A stretch of DNA of 64,000 nucleotides from the NCBI GenBank assembly GCA_024704175.1, contig CP085629.1, positions 3,658,001-3,722,000 of the forward strand, written 5' to 3'. This stretch comes from Paenibacillus sp. P25. Lineage in GTDB: Bacteria; Bacillota; Bacilli; Paenibacillales; NBRC-103111. Shown here piece after piece: positions 27,619 to 40,055 of this stretch (positions within the stretch are counted from its first letter, which is position 1; every line of letters begins with the position of its first letter). Made by a program: the position numbers and the translations under genes. The notes beneath the pieces were generated by a model. It searched no databases. It had not been told where the DNA came from and saw only the letters and a program-made list of their open reading frames with translations.

Positions 27619-28514
27619 CACAGCTGCACCCCTTGATTATGATAGAATGAGACCATTTCCTTGACCTTGTCCAGCGCAGCGCCCGATACTTCGGCTACCG
27701 GCGATTTGGGAGGTCCGACGGGAATGCCGCTCAGCTCAACCGCTTTTTTCAGTACCGACGGGAGCGTCCCGTATTTGAAAGAATCCCGGAGCGGCCGCAT
27801 TTGCTCCTGCGCCTTCTCGGCCGCTTCAATATTCCCGTTCAGCCAGTTGTTATAAATGCTTACGACGATCTCCGGCACCATGTTGGCGGTTGCCGCAACG
27901 GCTCCGGCTCCTCCGGCCATTAGCGTCCTGAGGATGAGCGAATCGGTGCCAGCATAGACGGAAAATGCTTCATCCTTGGTAGCTTCGATATATTTGGAAA
28001 TATTGTCGAAGCCGCCGTCGCTGTCTTTGATCCCGATCATATTCGGAATTTTGGCAAGGCGGGCAACGGTTTCCGGTTCCAAATGAACGCCGGTCCGGGC
28101 CGGAATATTGTACAGCAGGATCGGAAGCGAGGTTGCCGCGGCGATCTTCTCATAGTGTACGATGAGCTCTTCCTGCGTCGGCGCGATAAAATAAGGCGTG
28201 ATCACAGACAGCCCATCCGCACCGAGCTCCTCCATTTGCCGGGACAGTGCAATCACGCCTTCCGTATTGTCTCCGCCCGTACCGACGATGACCGGCACCT
28301 TCCCTTTCGCTTCGCGGATCACGATCCGGGCCAGATGCAGCTTCTCCTCTGCGGAAAGCAGATGAAACTCACCGTTCGTTCCCAGTATAAAAATGCCGTG
28401 AACCCCGGAATCGATCAAATGACGCGTCAGCTGGACAACCACCTCGTCGTTAATGGTTTGCTTATCCGTAAGCGGTGTCAGCATCGCGGGAATAATCCCT
28501 TTCAGCTCCAACAT
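27618..28514 (-). CDS. DapA/NAL-family lyase or dehydratase
   Basis: 298-aa TIM-barrel enzyme of the dihydrodipicolinate synthase/N-acetylneuraminate lyase superfamily. GTNGEFHLLS (phosphate/carboxylate loop), YNIPARTGVHL (general-acid Tyr) and IGIKDSDG (Schiff-base Lys) are present. Because it sits with an organic-acid importer and dehydrogenases and not with lysine genes, an aldolase or dehydratase acting on a 2-oxo sugar acid is more likely than lysine synthesis. First gene of the operon; AAGGAAGGAG lies before ATG. Confidence 0.85.
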   Translation of the reverse strand: MLELKGIIPAMLTPLTDKQTINDEVVVQLTRHLIDSGVHGIFILGTNGEFHLLSAEEKLHLARIVIREAKGKVPVIVGTGGDNTEGVIALSRQMEELGADGLSVITPYFIAPTQEELIVHYEKIAAATSLPILLYNIPARTGVHLEPETVARLAKIPNMIGIKDSDGGFDNISKYIEATKDEAFSVYAGTDSLILRTLMAGGAGAVAATANMVPEIVVSIYNNWLNGNIEAAEKAQEQMRPLRDSFKYGTLPSVLKKAVELSGIPVGPPKSPVAEVSGAALDKVKEMVSFYHNQGVQL

Positions 28515-28576
28515 CTTCTTGCTCCTTCCTTTATGGAAAATACGTTCGAAATTGAAACAGTCTCTATTTGTAATAC

Positions 28577-28639
28577 GCTTTCTTTTTTAGATTATAGATA
28601 ATACTGTTTTATTTATCAACATTAATATTTTAAGAAAGC
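28577..28639. promoter_or_regulatory. inverted 8-bp pair GCTTTCTT / AAGAAAGC flanking the operon promoter
   Basis: GCTTTCTT at 28577-28584 and its exact reverse complement AAGAAAGC at 28632-28639 are 55 bp apart centre to centre, about five DNA turns. One lies at the predicted start and the other just upstream of the -35. They are candidate operator sites for the neighbouring PrpR-like regulator. Confidence 0.4.
28591..28619 (-). promoter_or_regulatory. sigma-A promoter of the DapA-family/MFS operon
   Basis: On the minus strand TTGATA (28619-28614), a 17-bp spacer and TATAAT (28596-28591) form a near-consensus sigma-A promoter. The predicted start near 28584 is ~70 nt before the first gene. 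No TGGCAC-N5-TTGC sigma-54 promoter is visible in this gap. Confidence 0.75.
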
Positions 28640-28681
28640 ATAATTTTCAATATAATGTTCTAATTTGCAACATGCTTGATG

Positions 28682-28742
28682 CAAAAAAAAATCCCCATGC
28701 GGCCTCCGGAACGTAAATCCGGCTGCACGTCACAGGGACTTT
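28682..28742 (-). terminator. rho-independent terminator after the PrpR-like regulator gene
   Basis: On the minus strand an AGTCCC...GGGGAT stem with an inner CCGGA/TCCGG hairpin is followed by a run of nine T (28690-28682). Confidence 0.65.
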
Positions 28743-28760
28743 GAATGAATCCGAAAGTTG

Positions 28761-30551
28761 TCACGGCTGATCTTTCAATATTCTCCATAAGGTGGAACGG
28801 TTCAGCCCCAAGCGCTTTGCGGCCCGGGATTGGTTCATGTTCTCTTCCTGCAGCACCATCTGGATAATGTCTTTTTGGATGCTCTGGAACGGCTGATCCA
28901 GATTCACCGTTCTCGATCCGTCGCCGGCATCCTTCACGCTTTTATTTTTCTCGAACCAATGCAGCGGCTCTTCGTCTATGTATTCCCCTTGAGCCGACCG
29001 GACCAGTTCCCCGATGGTATCCCTGAGCTCGATGAGATTTCCCTTCCAGGGACGGGTATAGAACGAGTCCAGCACCTTCGGGCGGATACCGACTACCTGC
29101 TTGCCGTACTTCTCGTTATTTTCCGAAATAAAGATGCGGATCAGCTCTTCCAGCTCGCCGAGATTGTCCCGCGGCGGCTTCATACCGACCACCGTCCTCC
29201 CGAGAAAAGCGTACAGCTCCTCCTCCAGCCAGCCTTCCTCCTTGAGCCGCTGCGGCGGTTTCTCGAAAGCCACCACCAGATAGGCGCGGCAGGCTCCCAG
29301 TACTTCTACCAATCTCCTCTGCAAGGCCGGCTGAAAGCGCTCCAGTCCGCGGAGAAGAATCATCGAGTCCGCCTGAGCCTCTGCGAGGAGACGCCTCAGC
29401 TGCGCGAAGGCCTCATCCGAGCCGCGAATGACCGTGACATCAAACAAGCGGCTTTCCTCCGCATCCATTTGCTGCTGCAGGGTGCCCGCCAGGATGCGCT
29501 TCCCCGTTCCTCTCTCGCCGTACACCGTCACAGGCTCATGCTTCTGCAAGGAAGCCAGTGCCGCGGCAACGGACTGCCTGAAGTCCTCCCTGGACCGGAT
29601 CAGTTGCGGGAAGGTGCCGAGGAACGGCTCCAAATGCCGGACCCGGATTTCCTGTTCGTGTTCGGCGATCGGACGCACATACAGGTTCCAATACTCCTCC
29701 CCTCCCGGCCCGGCTGGCGGACGGCCGTCATTTTATACCGGTAGGTCGGGTCCGGCAGCTCCACCTGCGAAGCCTGCTCCCCGGCTTCCCCGCACGGCCC
29801 GCGAGCTCCGTCCATTGCGGCAGGATCTCGGCCAAGGAACGGCCGGAATCATCATCCGCCGGGATGTTCAGCATGCGCCGGAAGCTGGGATTCGCATACC
29901 GCGACCGCCCGTCCGGTTGAACGACGCCCAGCCCGGTCTCCGCGCCGTCGGCCAGGCTGCTCAGCAACTGCCGGGCCTCCTTATGCCTCACGACCGCGCG
30001 GTGCATGTTTCGCGCATGCTCGAAGGCTTCCAGCACCGACTCGCGCCCGGACGTAATGAGGATGCCCTGCAGCCCCTGCTCCTTGGCCAGGCGAATCGTG
30101 TTCGAGCCGCCGACGATCACGAGCGCCCCTTTGCGCTTGGCGTTCTCGAGCGCCTCATGAACTTCATCCTGCTCGTAGATAACCGTGTAAGGGATATGTA
30201 CGTCGAGGAGCCGGGAAACGGCGGCGGCGGCTTCGATGATGTTCGGGAACCCAATCATTTCGATTTTCGTTTTGTACTCTTTGAGCAGGGTGATCAGCCG
30301 TAAAATATCGAATCCGGATATTTTGATCTCCACGACGGGAATCGAACTAATCTCCCGGATCCGGCTGGCCGTCCCGCCGCGGCTTATGATGATATCGTAA
30401 CCCTGCTCCTCGTAAGCCCGGATCCCCTCAAGGACTCGGACAAATCCCGCTGAATCACGGTCACGTCAAAATCATCCAGTTGGTCCAAGAGACTTGCGGT
30501 CAGCTCCGCCAAACCCTGGTACGGTGCGATAACCAGCGCTTTTATTTTCAT
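28761..30551 (-). CDS. PrpR-N / PAS / AAA+ / Fis-HTH transcriptional regulator lacking the sigma-54 contact motif (three frameshifts)
   Basis: Restored length ~596 aa. An N-terminal PrpR-type sensor domain (MKIKALVIAPYQGLAEL..., IEMIGFPNIIEAAAAV) is followed by a PAS region (GAETGLGVVQPDGRSRYANPSF, shown by its part GVVQPDGRSRY), an AAA+ domain (GERGTGKRILAGTL Walker A; degenerate Walker B ILLRGLERFQ) and a Fis helix-turn-helix (NQSRAAKRLGLNRSTLWRIL). The GAFTGA loop needed to contact sigma-54 is absent. Frames shift near 30435, 29789 and 29700, the last two in G runs that are one base short. AAAGGAG precedes the ATG at 30551. It probably controls the operon transcribed from 28590. Confidence 0.8.
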
Positions 30552-30615
30552 GAAGGTACTCCTTTGCAGTGTTAAGCAGCAGAAAATGGCATAAGACAAA
30601 ATCAAACCAAGAAGA

Positions 30616-30650
30616 AAAGAGAGGCGACCTCGGACGGTCTGTCTCTCTTT
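30616..30650 (-). terminator. hairpin terminator after the second YesN-type regulator
   Basis: The stem AAAGAGAG/CTCTCTTT, extended by GACC/GGTC, is symmetrical and followed by TTTTC on the minus strand. It lies ~95 bp after the regulator stop. Confidence 0.6.
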
Positions 30651-30745
30651 CCGTAAATAAATATTATCGATTCGCTTCCCTGGTGTCAATTTTGCCCAAA
30701 GACCGGCGGGTCTTTTACTGCTGCCATAGGCTCGGAGGGCATTCC

Positions 30746-32364
30746 TCAATTTCCTTTTCCCCGAATTTTCCCCGGGCTGACGCCGATATATTTCTTGAAC
30801 AGCTTGCTGAAATAAGCCTCGTCCGGAATCCCTACCTTCTCCGCCGCCTCGTACACCTTCAGGTTCCGCTTCATGATCAAATCCCGGGCCTTCTCCATCT
30901 TCGTGCGGTTGACGAAATGGGTGAAGCTCTCGCCGATTTCCTTCTTGAAAATATACGAAAAATAGCTTCGGCTCATGTTGGAGAATTCAGCGGCATCCTC
31001 CAGCGAAATATTTTGCTCGATATGCTCGTATACATATCTCTTGATGTTCATGATCTGGGGACGTGCCGGCTGGCCCTTTACGGAACGCAAGGACTGCATG
31101 AAGCCGGCGGCCAGTTCATCCACGGATCTGCGGATATCGTCCAGCGTCTCCGCCCCGAGGATCATTTCCGTCCATTTCATACAGGAATCGGCGGAGGCCG
31201 AAGGCAGCTGCTCCTCGTAAGGCTTGAGCACCTTCATGAAGATATACAGCACATTCAGCACCGCCGTTTTGACCCGTATCGGATGATGGATCCCGCCTTC
31301 CGCAATCGCCTGAAAGAATCGGCCGACGGCCGCCCTTGCCCCCTCCTCGTCTCCGGCCTGGATATAGTCCACCAGCAGTTGTTCCTCCTCCAATCCGAGA
31401 ATAATTTCCCGGTCGGTGAACTCCGGCATCCGGTCCGCATAAATAATCGACGCCTTCCCCGGTAAAAACGGTGGCCGGAAGCCTGCTTCGCTCTTGAATG
31501 TAGCGCAGGGACACCCTTAAGCCCGCCGGTCCTGCCGGAAACCGCGAAGGTCACGGTGATGTTCAAATAACGCTTCAGGGAATGGTTCATTCTCTGAAGC
31601 AGCTCGGTCAGCACCGCCGGGCTGGAGGCCTCGCGGACCGAAGCGTCCAGTAGAATTAAATATTCGCCTTCGTCCAGCTCGGCAAACTCGGCCTTCGCGA
31701 GGTCGGCCAGCCCTTCCTTCAAGATGTTCAGAAACGAGGAGCTCAGCAGGTGGCTGTCTCGCATGCGGCTTTTCGCAGGAGCGTGATAGAAATCGTCGAT
31801 CGTGCCGTAAATGACGAGATAAGAGCTGAAATCGGGCTGGACCTGCATAATCGCCGCCTCCCGCTCGAAATCGGCAAAAGCGATCGAGCCGTTCATCAGC
31901 TTTTTGTACAACCCGTTCTTGATCACCTGCTTGTTGGCCCGAAATACGGATTCGAAATGAATCCGCTCTTCCTTCCGCTGCTTTTCCTTCTCCACCTGCG
32001 TCTTTGCCTTAAGCAAAATTTCGAGCAGGCTGTCCGGCTGCATGGAGAGCTTCAGGATGTAGTCTTCGGCTCCGAGCCGCATCGCCTTTTTGACGGCATC
32101 CATCTCATTGTGGCGACTCAGTACGATGACTTTGATATACGGGTAACGGACGGACAGCTGTTCAATCAGCTCCAGACCGTCCATATGGGGCATTAGGATA
32201 TCGGTGAGCACGATATCGGGCCTGGTTGTCTCAATAAGCTCCAGCGCCTGAAGGCCGTCCTCCGCCTGCCCGACGAATTCCAAATCGTACTTCTCCCACT
32301 CAATACAGGACTTGATGCCGATTCGGACAAGCGCTTCATCGTCTACGATCATGACCTTATGCAT
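30746..32364 (-). CDS. YesN-type AraC response regulator linked to the Opp/hydantoinase locus (one frameshift)
   Basis: About 539 aa: receiver domain (IVLTDILMPHMDGLELI with the phospho-Asp, AEDYILKLS), a central region, and a C-terminal AraC domain (LEDAAEFSNMSRSYFSYIF and YEAAEKVGIPDEAYFSKLF). A GGGG run near 31457 has lost a base: GHRFYRGK must join ASIIYADRMPEF. It lies 89 bp after the kinase gene on the same strand and is the likely partner of that kinase. Its target is presumably the peptide transporter immediately upstream. Confidence 0.88.
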
Positions 32365-32453
32365 GGAATGGACCCCCGTCTCCGATTTTTCATTTGCAAA
32401 CGCTGCCCCCTGCCGGCACTTCAATCCATCCGGCCGTTCCTGTCCGTTAACCG

Positions 32454-34339
32454 TCAGGTATAAGTCAATGCCGCTTCCTCTTTCTTGACCGCCGGGATCA
32501 AGACGGACACGGTCGTGCCTTGCCCGGGATCCGACGAAATCATCACGCCGTAGGGCTCGCCGAACTTCAGCCGGAGTCTGTCATGAATATTCCGGAGTCC
32601 GACGCCGCTGAATTTGTGCCGGCTTCCCGCTTCTTCCCGGCCTTCATGGAGGATTTCATGGATCCTCCGCGGAGTTATGCCTTCCCCGTTGTCGCTCACA
32701 TCGATGCGCAGGCGCCCCCAGCAGCACGGCTGAGATGACGATCCGGCCGCCGGTCTTTTTTATGCTTCAAGCCGTGAAGAATACAGTTCTCCACAACCGG
32801 CTGCAGCAGCAGTTTAATGATCTTGTAATGTTCCAGATCCGGATCGATGTCGAAAAGAAGCTCGAAGCAATCGTTATAGCGGGCGCTCTGAATATTCATG
32901 TAAGCCCGGACCAGTTGCATCTCTTCCTTCAGCGTGATTTCTTCGTCCCCTTTTTTCATACTGACCTCGAGCGACCGGCCTAAATCGGCGATCATGCCGG
33001 AGGCATTCGACGCCCCGTTCATCATCGCGGTCCATTTGATGATATTCAGCGTGTTGAACAGAAAATGCGGATTGATCTGCGCCTTCAGCGCCTCATATTT
33101 CAGCTCCTGCTCTCTCCGTTGCTCGTCTACCACCTTATGCACCAGCTCATCGACCCGCCGGAATAAGATTTCGAAGCTGCGGACAATTCCGTTCACATCC
33201 CCCGGATATGACAAATCCTTTGTTCCCAGGCTGTAGATCCCGATTTTCTTCTTCTTCAAATCCTTGATCAGCGGCTTGAGCGGATGCGTGATATACAGAA
33301 TGAGCCCAATGCTCGAAAGCAGCAGCAGACCGAAGACGATGTAGTTGATGGCCAGTACCTTGTTCTTCAGGCTCGTCGTATTCTTCATCACGTCTTCGTA
33401 AGGAATGACCGAGACGACGGTCCAATTCATCCGGTTCAGGATATAGTAAGTGACCATGTACTTCTTCCCGCCAGAGGAACCGATCATATACCCTTTTTGC
33501 GTGCCGTACAGCTTAAGGTCCTTCTTGATATTCTCGAGGTCGTTCAGCGCCACTTCCCCGGAGGATTTGATCATCTGTTCCCGGCTGTCCAGCAGCAGCA
33601 CGGAGCCTTTGGACTGAACCGTAAACAAGGCGGTGAAATTGTCCAAATCCACATTGATCATCACCATCCCGAGCGTCTCGCCGGTAACGCTGTTTTTGAT
33701 GTTTTTGGCCAGGGAGACGTACTGCTTATCCTCGCCGAGCTTGGAGGTGTAGTAAATGAAGGGAACCGTCCAGACGGTCTCCTGGTCATGCCGGACGAGG
33801 GTGTTAAACCACTTTTCCTTATAGATGCGCGCGCCGAACTCCTGCTTGAAATTGAGATATTCCTGATTGATATCGGTATCGCTGATGATGTTGCTCATGA
33901 CATTGCAGACGAGGCCGTCGGAGCTGACAACGATCATATGCGCGTTGTAATTGAAGAAGGTGTTGTTTTTGGCAAAATTCAAATGATTCTCGATCTTCGC
34001 GATTCGCGAATAATCCGCGGGCGTCAGCTCCTGCGGGGGCTTCATCCTGGCGAACGGCACAAATCCCTGCGCCCGGGGAAAAGCGTTCAGATTCGCCGTG
34101 ATCGTATCGTCCAGACTGAGCACGTTCGACAGCTTCATCATATCGAGCGTCACGTTCTCCACCTGGTTGCCTACCTGCTCCAAATTGCTGATCAGAAGAT
34201 CCGAGGTTTCTTTCTCGAACAACGTTTCCGTATGCTTGAAGCTGATATTCAGCGAGACGAATACGGCGATAAAGACGAGGGTTACGACGGAGACGATGAT
34301 CCGGATCTGCAGGTTGCGAAACAAGATACCGGCCCACAT
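32454..34339 (-). CDS. YesM-type membrane sensor histidine kinase (two frameshifts near the C-terminus)
   Basis: Two membrane helices (about residues 11-32 and 335-357) enclose a ~300-residue external Cache-like sensor region. The kinase block is ALKAQINPHFLFNTLNIIKW (phospho-His in NPHFLFNTL) and the ATPase N-box is PVVENCILHGLKHKK. After that the frame is lost at an A6 run (32756-32761, one base too many) and again at a G5 run (32715-32719); the restored text continues RIVISAVLLG, then RLRIDVSDNGEGI. The last 80 residues (GVGLRNIHDRL) complete the ATPase domain. Start MWAGILF is weakly supported by its ribosome site. Confidence 0.85.
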
Positions 34340-34579
34340 CCTCAGTTTGTACAGAATCGGCTCTCCCCCTTACCCCTGCCCATATGTACTCTATTGTACT
34401 ATTGTACTGGAGCGCCGCAGTTCCAGCAATATTCCGATGTTATTGCGCCTAAAGGCGAGGCCAAAGAAAAAGCTCCCGTTATCCGTACGAATCATTCTTC
34501 CGATCGCTGTTGCTGCTCCAACCCGCACCTGCCCGGCGATAGACCGGAAGCCCCCAGAATGGCGTCTGAGGGCTCCCCG

Positions 34580-36161
34580 CTATGATTGGATAGAGGCGTC
34601 TTCCAGGGTGATGCCGGATTGGAACGATAAGAAGCCCGGCATATTCTTAAAGCCTTCGACACCGGCCTTCATGGCGTAAGCCTGCTCGCGCCACGTCAAG
34701 TAGACGAACGGCGACAAGTCCATCGCGCGGCCGATCAGCTTCTCGTAGATTTCTTTCCGCTTCGTCTCGTCCATCTCTTTCTTGCCGTCGATCAGCGACT
34801 TGTTGATTTCCGGATCATCGAAGTAGGCCGAATTGTTCAGCCTTGCGGGCCCTCCGGTGTAGAAGTTGCTGAGCCAATCCGCATCCGTAATATCACCGGC
34901 TGTTCCGGCAACGACGAAGTCATAGGTCGCCTTCCGTATTTTTCTTCACCCGGGTCGCCCAGTCGGGAAGATCAAGCTCGACCTCGATGCCCACCTTCTT
35001 CAGCTCGGACTGTACGGCGACCGCCGTTTGCTGGTGGTAGTCGAATTGGGAGGTGGATAACAGACGCGCTTTGAAGCCGTTCGGATAGCCCGCTTCCGCA
35101 AGCGGCTTCTTCGCCTTGTCGATGTTGTACTCGAACACCTTCTCGTTCTTCTCGCTGTAACCCATATAGCCCTGCGGAATCGCCATGCCATAGATCGGCT
35201 TGCCGCGCCCGTTAAAGGCCGTGTTGATAATGGTGCTGCGGTCGATCGCATAGGAAATGGCTTTCCTCACCCGCGGATCACTGAACGGCGCGAACTGCGT
35301 ATTGAACTGCAGCTGCATGAACGGGCCGCTGGTGCTGTCCAGCTTGAACTTCGGATCCTGCTCGAAGTACGAGGCATCCTTCCACGGAACGTAGTCGATC
35401 AAATCGACGTCCCCCGCTTTGAGGGCGTTGACCCTGGTATTGTCGTCGGGGTAAAAGATGAACCGGATCGTGCCGAGCTTCGGCTTATCCTTCTTGTAAT
35501 AACCGTCGAATTTCTTCACGACGAATTCCTGACCCTTGGTCCATTTGACAAATTGATAGGGGCCTGCGCCCATCGGCGCCGAATTCAAATCGCCGTTCTT
35601 CTCCTCCGTCCACTTCTTCGAGACGATAACCGATTCCGGCGGCGCAAGATAATGGATGAACGGGGCGGACGGCTCCTTCAGCGTGATGGCTACCGTCTTG
35701 GCGTCGACCGCTTCAATCTTATCGATCACGGACAGCTCGTTGCGGAACGTCGCGTTATTCTTCGGATTCGAGATGCGCTCGAACGTGTATTTGACATCCT
35801 CCGGCGTAACCGGATCGCCGTTATGAAACTTGGCGTCGCGCAGCTTGAACGTGTAGGTTTTCTTATCCGGCGATACGGCATACGACTCAGCCAGCTCCAT
35901 ACTCAGCTTGCCGTCCCGGTCGTAATTGACCAGGCCGCGGTAGATGGTCAGCTTGACCGTCCTTCCGTTGGTGCCGTTCTGCAGAAGCGGGTCCAGGTTG
36001 GACGGCTCGCCGAACAGACCGAAGATCAGGGTGCCGCCACCCGTATTTGCGCCTCCCTCCGCCGTCTTGTTCGCGGAATCGGGCCCCGCTCCGCTGCAGC
36101 CGCTAAGAACGAGCAGAACGGCCAGCATGACCGCCGTGACGCTTGATAAACGCTTGAACAT
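34580..36161 (-). CDS. oppA: peptide/nickel-type ABC transporter substrate-binding lipoprotein (one frameshift)
   Basis: About 526 aa, family-5 solute-binding protein. Lipobox LSGC after a hydrophobic signal, then LIFGLFGEPSNLDPLL, LRDAKFHNGDPVTPEDVKYTF (shown by FHNGDPVTPEDV) and DPRVRKAISYAIDR, all typical of DppA/OppA proteins. Near 34923 one extra base must be removed: NTEGD joins YDFVVAGTAGD, and the restored C-terminus reaches 34580. AAAGGAGGG lies eight bases before ATG. Last gene of the opp operon; position next to hyuAB suggests cyclic or modified peptides or amides as ligands. Confidence 0.9.
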
Positions 36162-36231
36162 GCAGCTTGCCCTCCTTTAATTATCTATAATAGAGACCAC
36201 CGGGAAGAAAAGGCAATCTTTATTACCTTGG

Positions 36232-37056
36232 CTAGGAACGGTGAAGTTTCGGATCCAGAATGTCGCGCAGGCTGTCTCCCAGCAGATTGATGGACAAAAT
36301 GGTGATGCCGAGGCACAGCGATGGCCAGATGGCGTACATCGGATTCAAGCTGATATATCCCCTCGACTGCCCGATCATCTGCCCCCAGGAAGGCTCCGGC
36401 GGAACGACGCCGAGTCCAAGGAAGCTGAGCCCCGATTCGAGCAGAATCGCGGCCGCAACGGTGAGGCTGATCTGGATGATCAGCGGAGACATGATATTCG
36501 GCAGAATGCAGCCGAACAGAACCCGGGTGTGGGATGCGCCCAAGGACAGCTCGCTTTCGACGAACTCCAGCTTTTTTACCTGCAGGGTCGAAGAGTAAGC
36601 AATCCGGGCGAAATGCGGCGCATAGACGATGCCGATAATGATGATCAAATTTTCAATGCCGGCTCCCCAGAATCCGACCACCATCAAGGCGAGCAGGATC
36701 GGCGGAAAGCACAGAATGATATCCACCGCCCGCATAATCCATTTCACGGCGGCCCCTCGGAAGTACCCTGCCGTGATGCCGAGGATGAGCCCCGCCGTCA
36801 AGGCGAGCAGCGTTGAGCCGATCGCTACCGTGAGCGAGGGACGGATGCCCAGGATCAGCCGGCTGAGAATATCCCGCCCGAATTCGTCCGTTCCGAACGG
36901 GTACCCCGGCATGGCCGGCTTGAGAACGAGATTGGGGTGAATTTCGAGCGGGTCATGCGGAAGAATCCACGGCCCGACCGCCGCTACAATCAAGATTGGA
37001 AGCAGCACGAGAGAACTGATAACGAACGTTCGGTTCCTCAGGCATTTTTTCAGCAT
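36232..37056 (-). CDS. oppC: peptide ABC transporter permease (OppC/DppC type)
   Basis: 274 aa, intact. An N-terminal helix is followed by the OppC signature FGTDEFGRDILSRLILGIR, five further helices and the EAA-like loop SELSLGASHTRVLFGCILPN (centre LGASHTRVLF). It forms the membrane channel with the OppB-type protein encoded 55 bp upstream. Confidence 0.92.
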   Translation of the reverse strand: MLKKCLRNRTFVISSLVLLPILIVAAVGPWILPHDPLEIHPNLVLKPAMPGYPFGTDEFGRDILSRLILGIRPSLTVAIGSTLLALTAGLILGITAGYFRGAAVKWIMRAVDIILCFPPILLALMVVGFWGAGIENLIIIIGIVYAPHFARIAYSSTLQVKKLEFVESELSLGASHTRVLFGCILPNIMSPLIIQISLTVAAAILLESGLSFLGLGVVPPEPSWGQMIGQSRGYISLNPMYAIWPSLCLGITILSINLLGDSLRDILDPKLHRS

Positions 37057-37110
37057 AATGACCCTCCTTGCGTGATATCCGGCACTCCCGGGAAGGCCGC
37101 GACCCGCCGC

Positions 37111-38056
37111 TTAGGACCGCACTCTAGGGTCCATCAGCCCGTACAGCAGATCCACCACCATATTTACCACGATGAAGAAAGCCGCCATCACGACGATACA
37201 GCCCTGGATCACGGGATAATCGCGGTTCGCTATGGATTTCACCAGCAGTGTGCTCATCCCCGGCCAGTTGAACAAGTACTCGATCAGCACCGTGCCTCCG
37301 ATCAAATTGCCGAGCTGCAGGCCGATGATCGTGATAACGGGAATGACCGCATTGCGGAAGGCGTGCCTGAAGATGACGGACCTTTCGGACAGCCCCTTGG
37401 CCCTGAGCGTCTGGATGAAATCCTTGTTCAGCACCTCCAGCATGGACGACCGCGTCATGCGGGCGATGGATGCCGCAAGTCCCAGCGCAAGCGTCAGGGA
37501 AGGCAGAGCGAGACGCAGCATATGCTTTACGGGATTTTCACCGAATGCTGCGAAGCCGCCGGCGGGCGCCACTGCAGCTTGAAGCTGAACAAGAGAATCA
37601 GGAAAGCGCCGAGTACGTAGACGGGGAAGGAGACGCCTACCGCGGCCACAGACGAAAGCGCCAAGTCCAGAAGGCTCTGCCGCTTCAAGGCGGCGGCGAT
37701 ACCTAGCGGGATCCCGATGACCGAAGCGAGCAGAATCGACACGACCGCAAGCTCAATCGTATTCGGCGACCTTTGCGCGATAAAGGTTTTCACCGGGGTC
37801 TTGTCAAACAGCGATTGGCCCAGGTCCCACCTGGCGAAGCCCGCGAGCCAATTCGTGTACTGCTTGATCAGGGGCTGATCCAAGCCGAGCGTATGGCGCA
37901 TTTCGGCCACGGCGGCGGCGTCGCCGCCACGCTCCGTGCCCAGCACGAGAACGGCCGGATCCCCGGCATGAAGTGGATCAGCGAGAAAACCAGCGTACCT
38001 ACGACCAGCACTTGAACGATAACCTGCACCAGCTTTTGAGATAAATAGCGCGCCAA
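37111..38056 (-). CDS. oppB: peptide ABC transporter permease (OppB/DppB type, two frameshifts)
   Basis: About 315 aa. It starts with TTG at 38056 (ARYLSQKLVQVIVQVLVVG, a typical first helix), with GGGGGG upstream and 11 bp after the ATPase stop. Frames shift near 37962 (GGGG one base short: HFMPG to DPAVLVLG) and near 37570 (LQW to PAGGFAAFG). The EAA loop is DFIQTLRAKGLSERSVIFRH (centre LRAKGLSERSVI). Six helices are present when restored. Confidence 0.88.
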
Positions 38057-38067
38057 TTCGGTCCCCC

Positions 38068-39061
<994 letters not shown>

Positions 39062-39065
<4 letters not shown>

Positions 39066-40055
39066 CCCGCTTCCCCCTCCTTCCAGGCCTCGTCTACCTT
39101 CCAGCGGCGGACCCGGACGTCTCCATCCGTCTCCAGCATCTCCGGCTCCTTAAGCCGGCACAGGTCGGCGGCATCGGGGCACCGGGGATGAAACCGGCGA
39201 CCCTGCGGCATGGAGCCGATGCCGGGAACGGCGCCGCTGATGCTGTACAGCACTTCATCCGTTTGGTCCGGATGGGGAATCGAACGGATCAGCCCTTGGG
39301 TATAAGGATGCCGGGGCTTTCTGAAAATCGATCGGACGTCTCCTTCTTCCATGACCCTGCCGGCATACATCACGGCGATGCGGTCGGCCATCTCGGCGAC
39401 AACGCCGAGGTCGTGCGTGATCAGCAGGATGCTCATATTCAGCTCCTTGCGTATGCCCTTGAGCAGTTCCAGAATTTGCGCCTGCACGGTCACATCGAGC
39501 GCCGTCGTCGGCTCGTCGGCGATCAGCGAGCTTCGGACCGCAGGACAAGGCCATCGCGATCATGATACGCTGGCACATGCCGCCGGACAGCTCGTGCGGG
39601 TAGGCGTTCATCACCCGCTCGGGATGCGCAATGCCGACATGCTTCAGCGGCCCGACGGTCTTCTCGTAAGCGTCCGAAGAAGACACCTTCTCGTGCACCC
39701 GCATCGCTTCCATGATTTGATGGCCGCATGGATAGACCGGGTCCAGGGCCACCATCGGGTCCTGGAATATCATAGAGATGGACTTCCCCCGGATTTTCGA
39801 CATTTCCTTTTTCTTCGCCTTCAAGAGATCCCGGCCTTCAAACCAGATTTCGCCCGATGTCATTTTCCCGCCGGAAGGAAGAAGCTGCATCAAGGAAAGG
39901 GACGCTACGGTCTTCCCGCTTCCGCTTTCACCGACGATACACAGGACCTCGCCTTTATGAACCGTCAGATCCACCCCGCTCACCGCCGGGAAAGCGCCCT
40001 TGTCCGTTTGGAACTCCGTGGTCAGGTTGCTGATGCGCAGCAGAACGTCATCCAC
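39062..40055 (-). CDS. oppD: oligopeptide ABC transporter ATP-binding protein (OppD type, one frameshift)
   Basis: About 330 aa. Walker [17 protein letters not shown], signature [17 protein letters not shown] and, after removing one extra base near 39532, Walker [14 protein letters not shown]. The C-terminal domain has [12 protein letters not shown]. First gene of the opp operon. The -10 TATAAT (40166-40161, minus strand) is a plausible promoter element, with no good -35. Confidence 0.9.

Noticed and set aside
28640..28690. Possible sigma-54 promoter (TTGCA near 28665, minus strand) before the DapA-family gene
   Set aside because: The matching -24 GG element is missing and a near-consensus sigma-A promoter lies closer to the gene.
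28761..30551. Treating the regulator fragments as separate genes or a decayed pseudogene
   Set aside because: Single-base corrections, two of them in short G runs, restore one continuous multi-domain protein.
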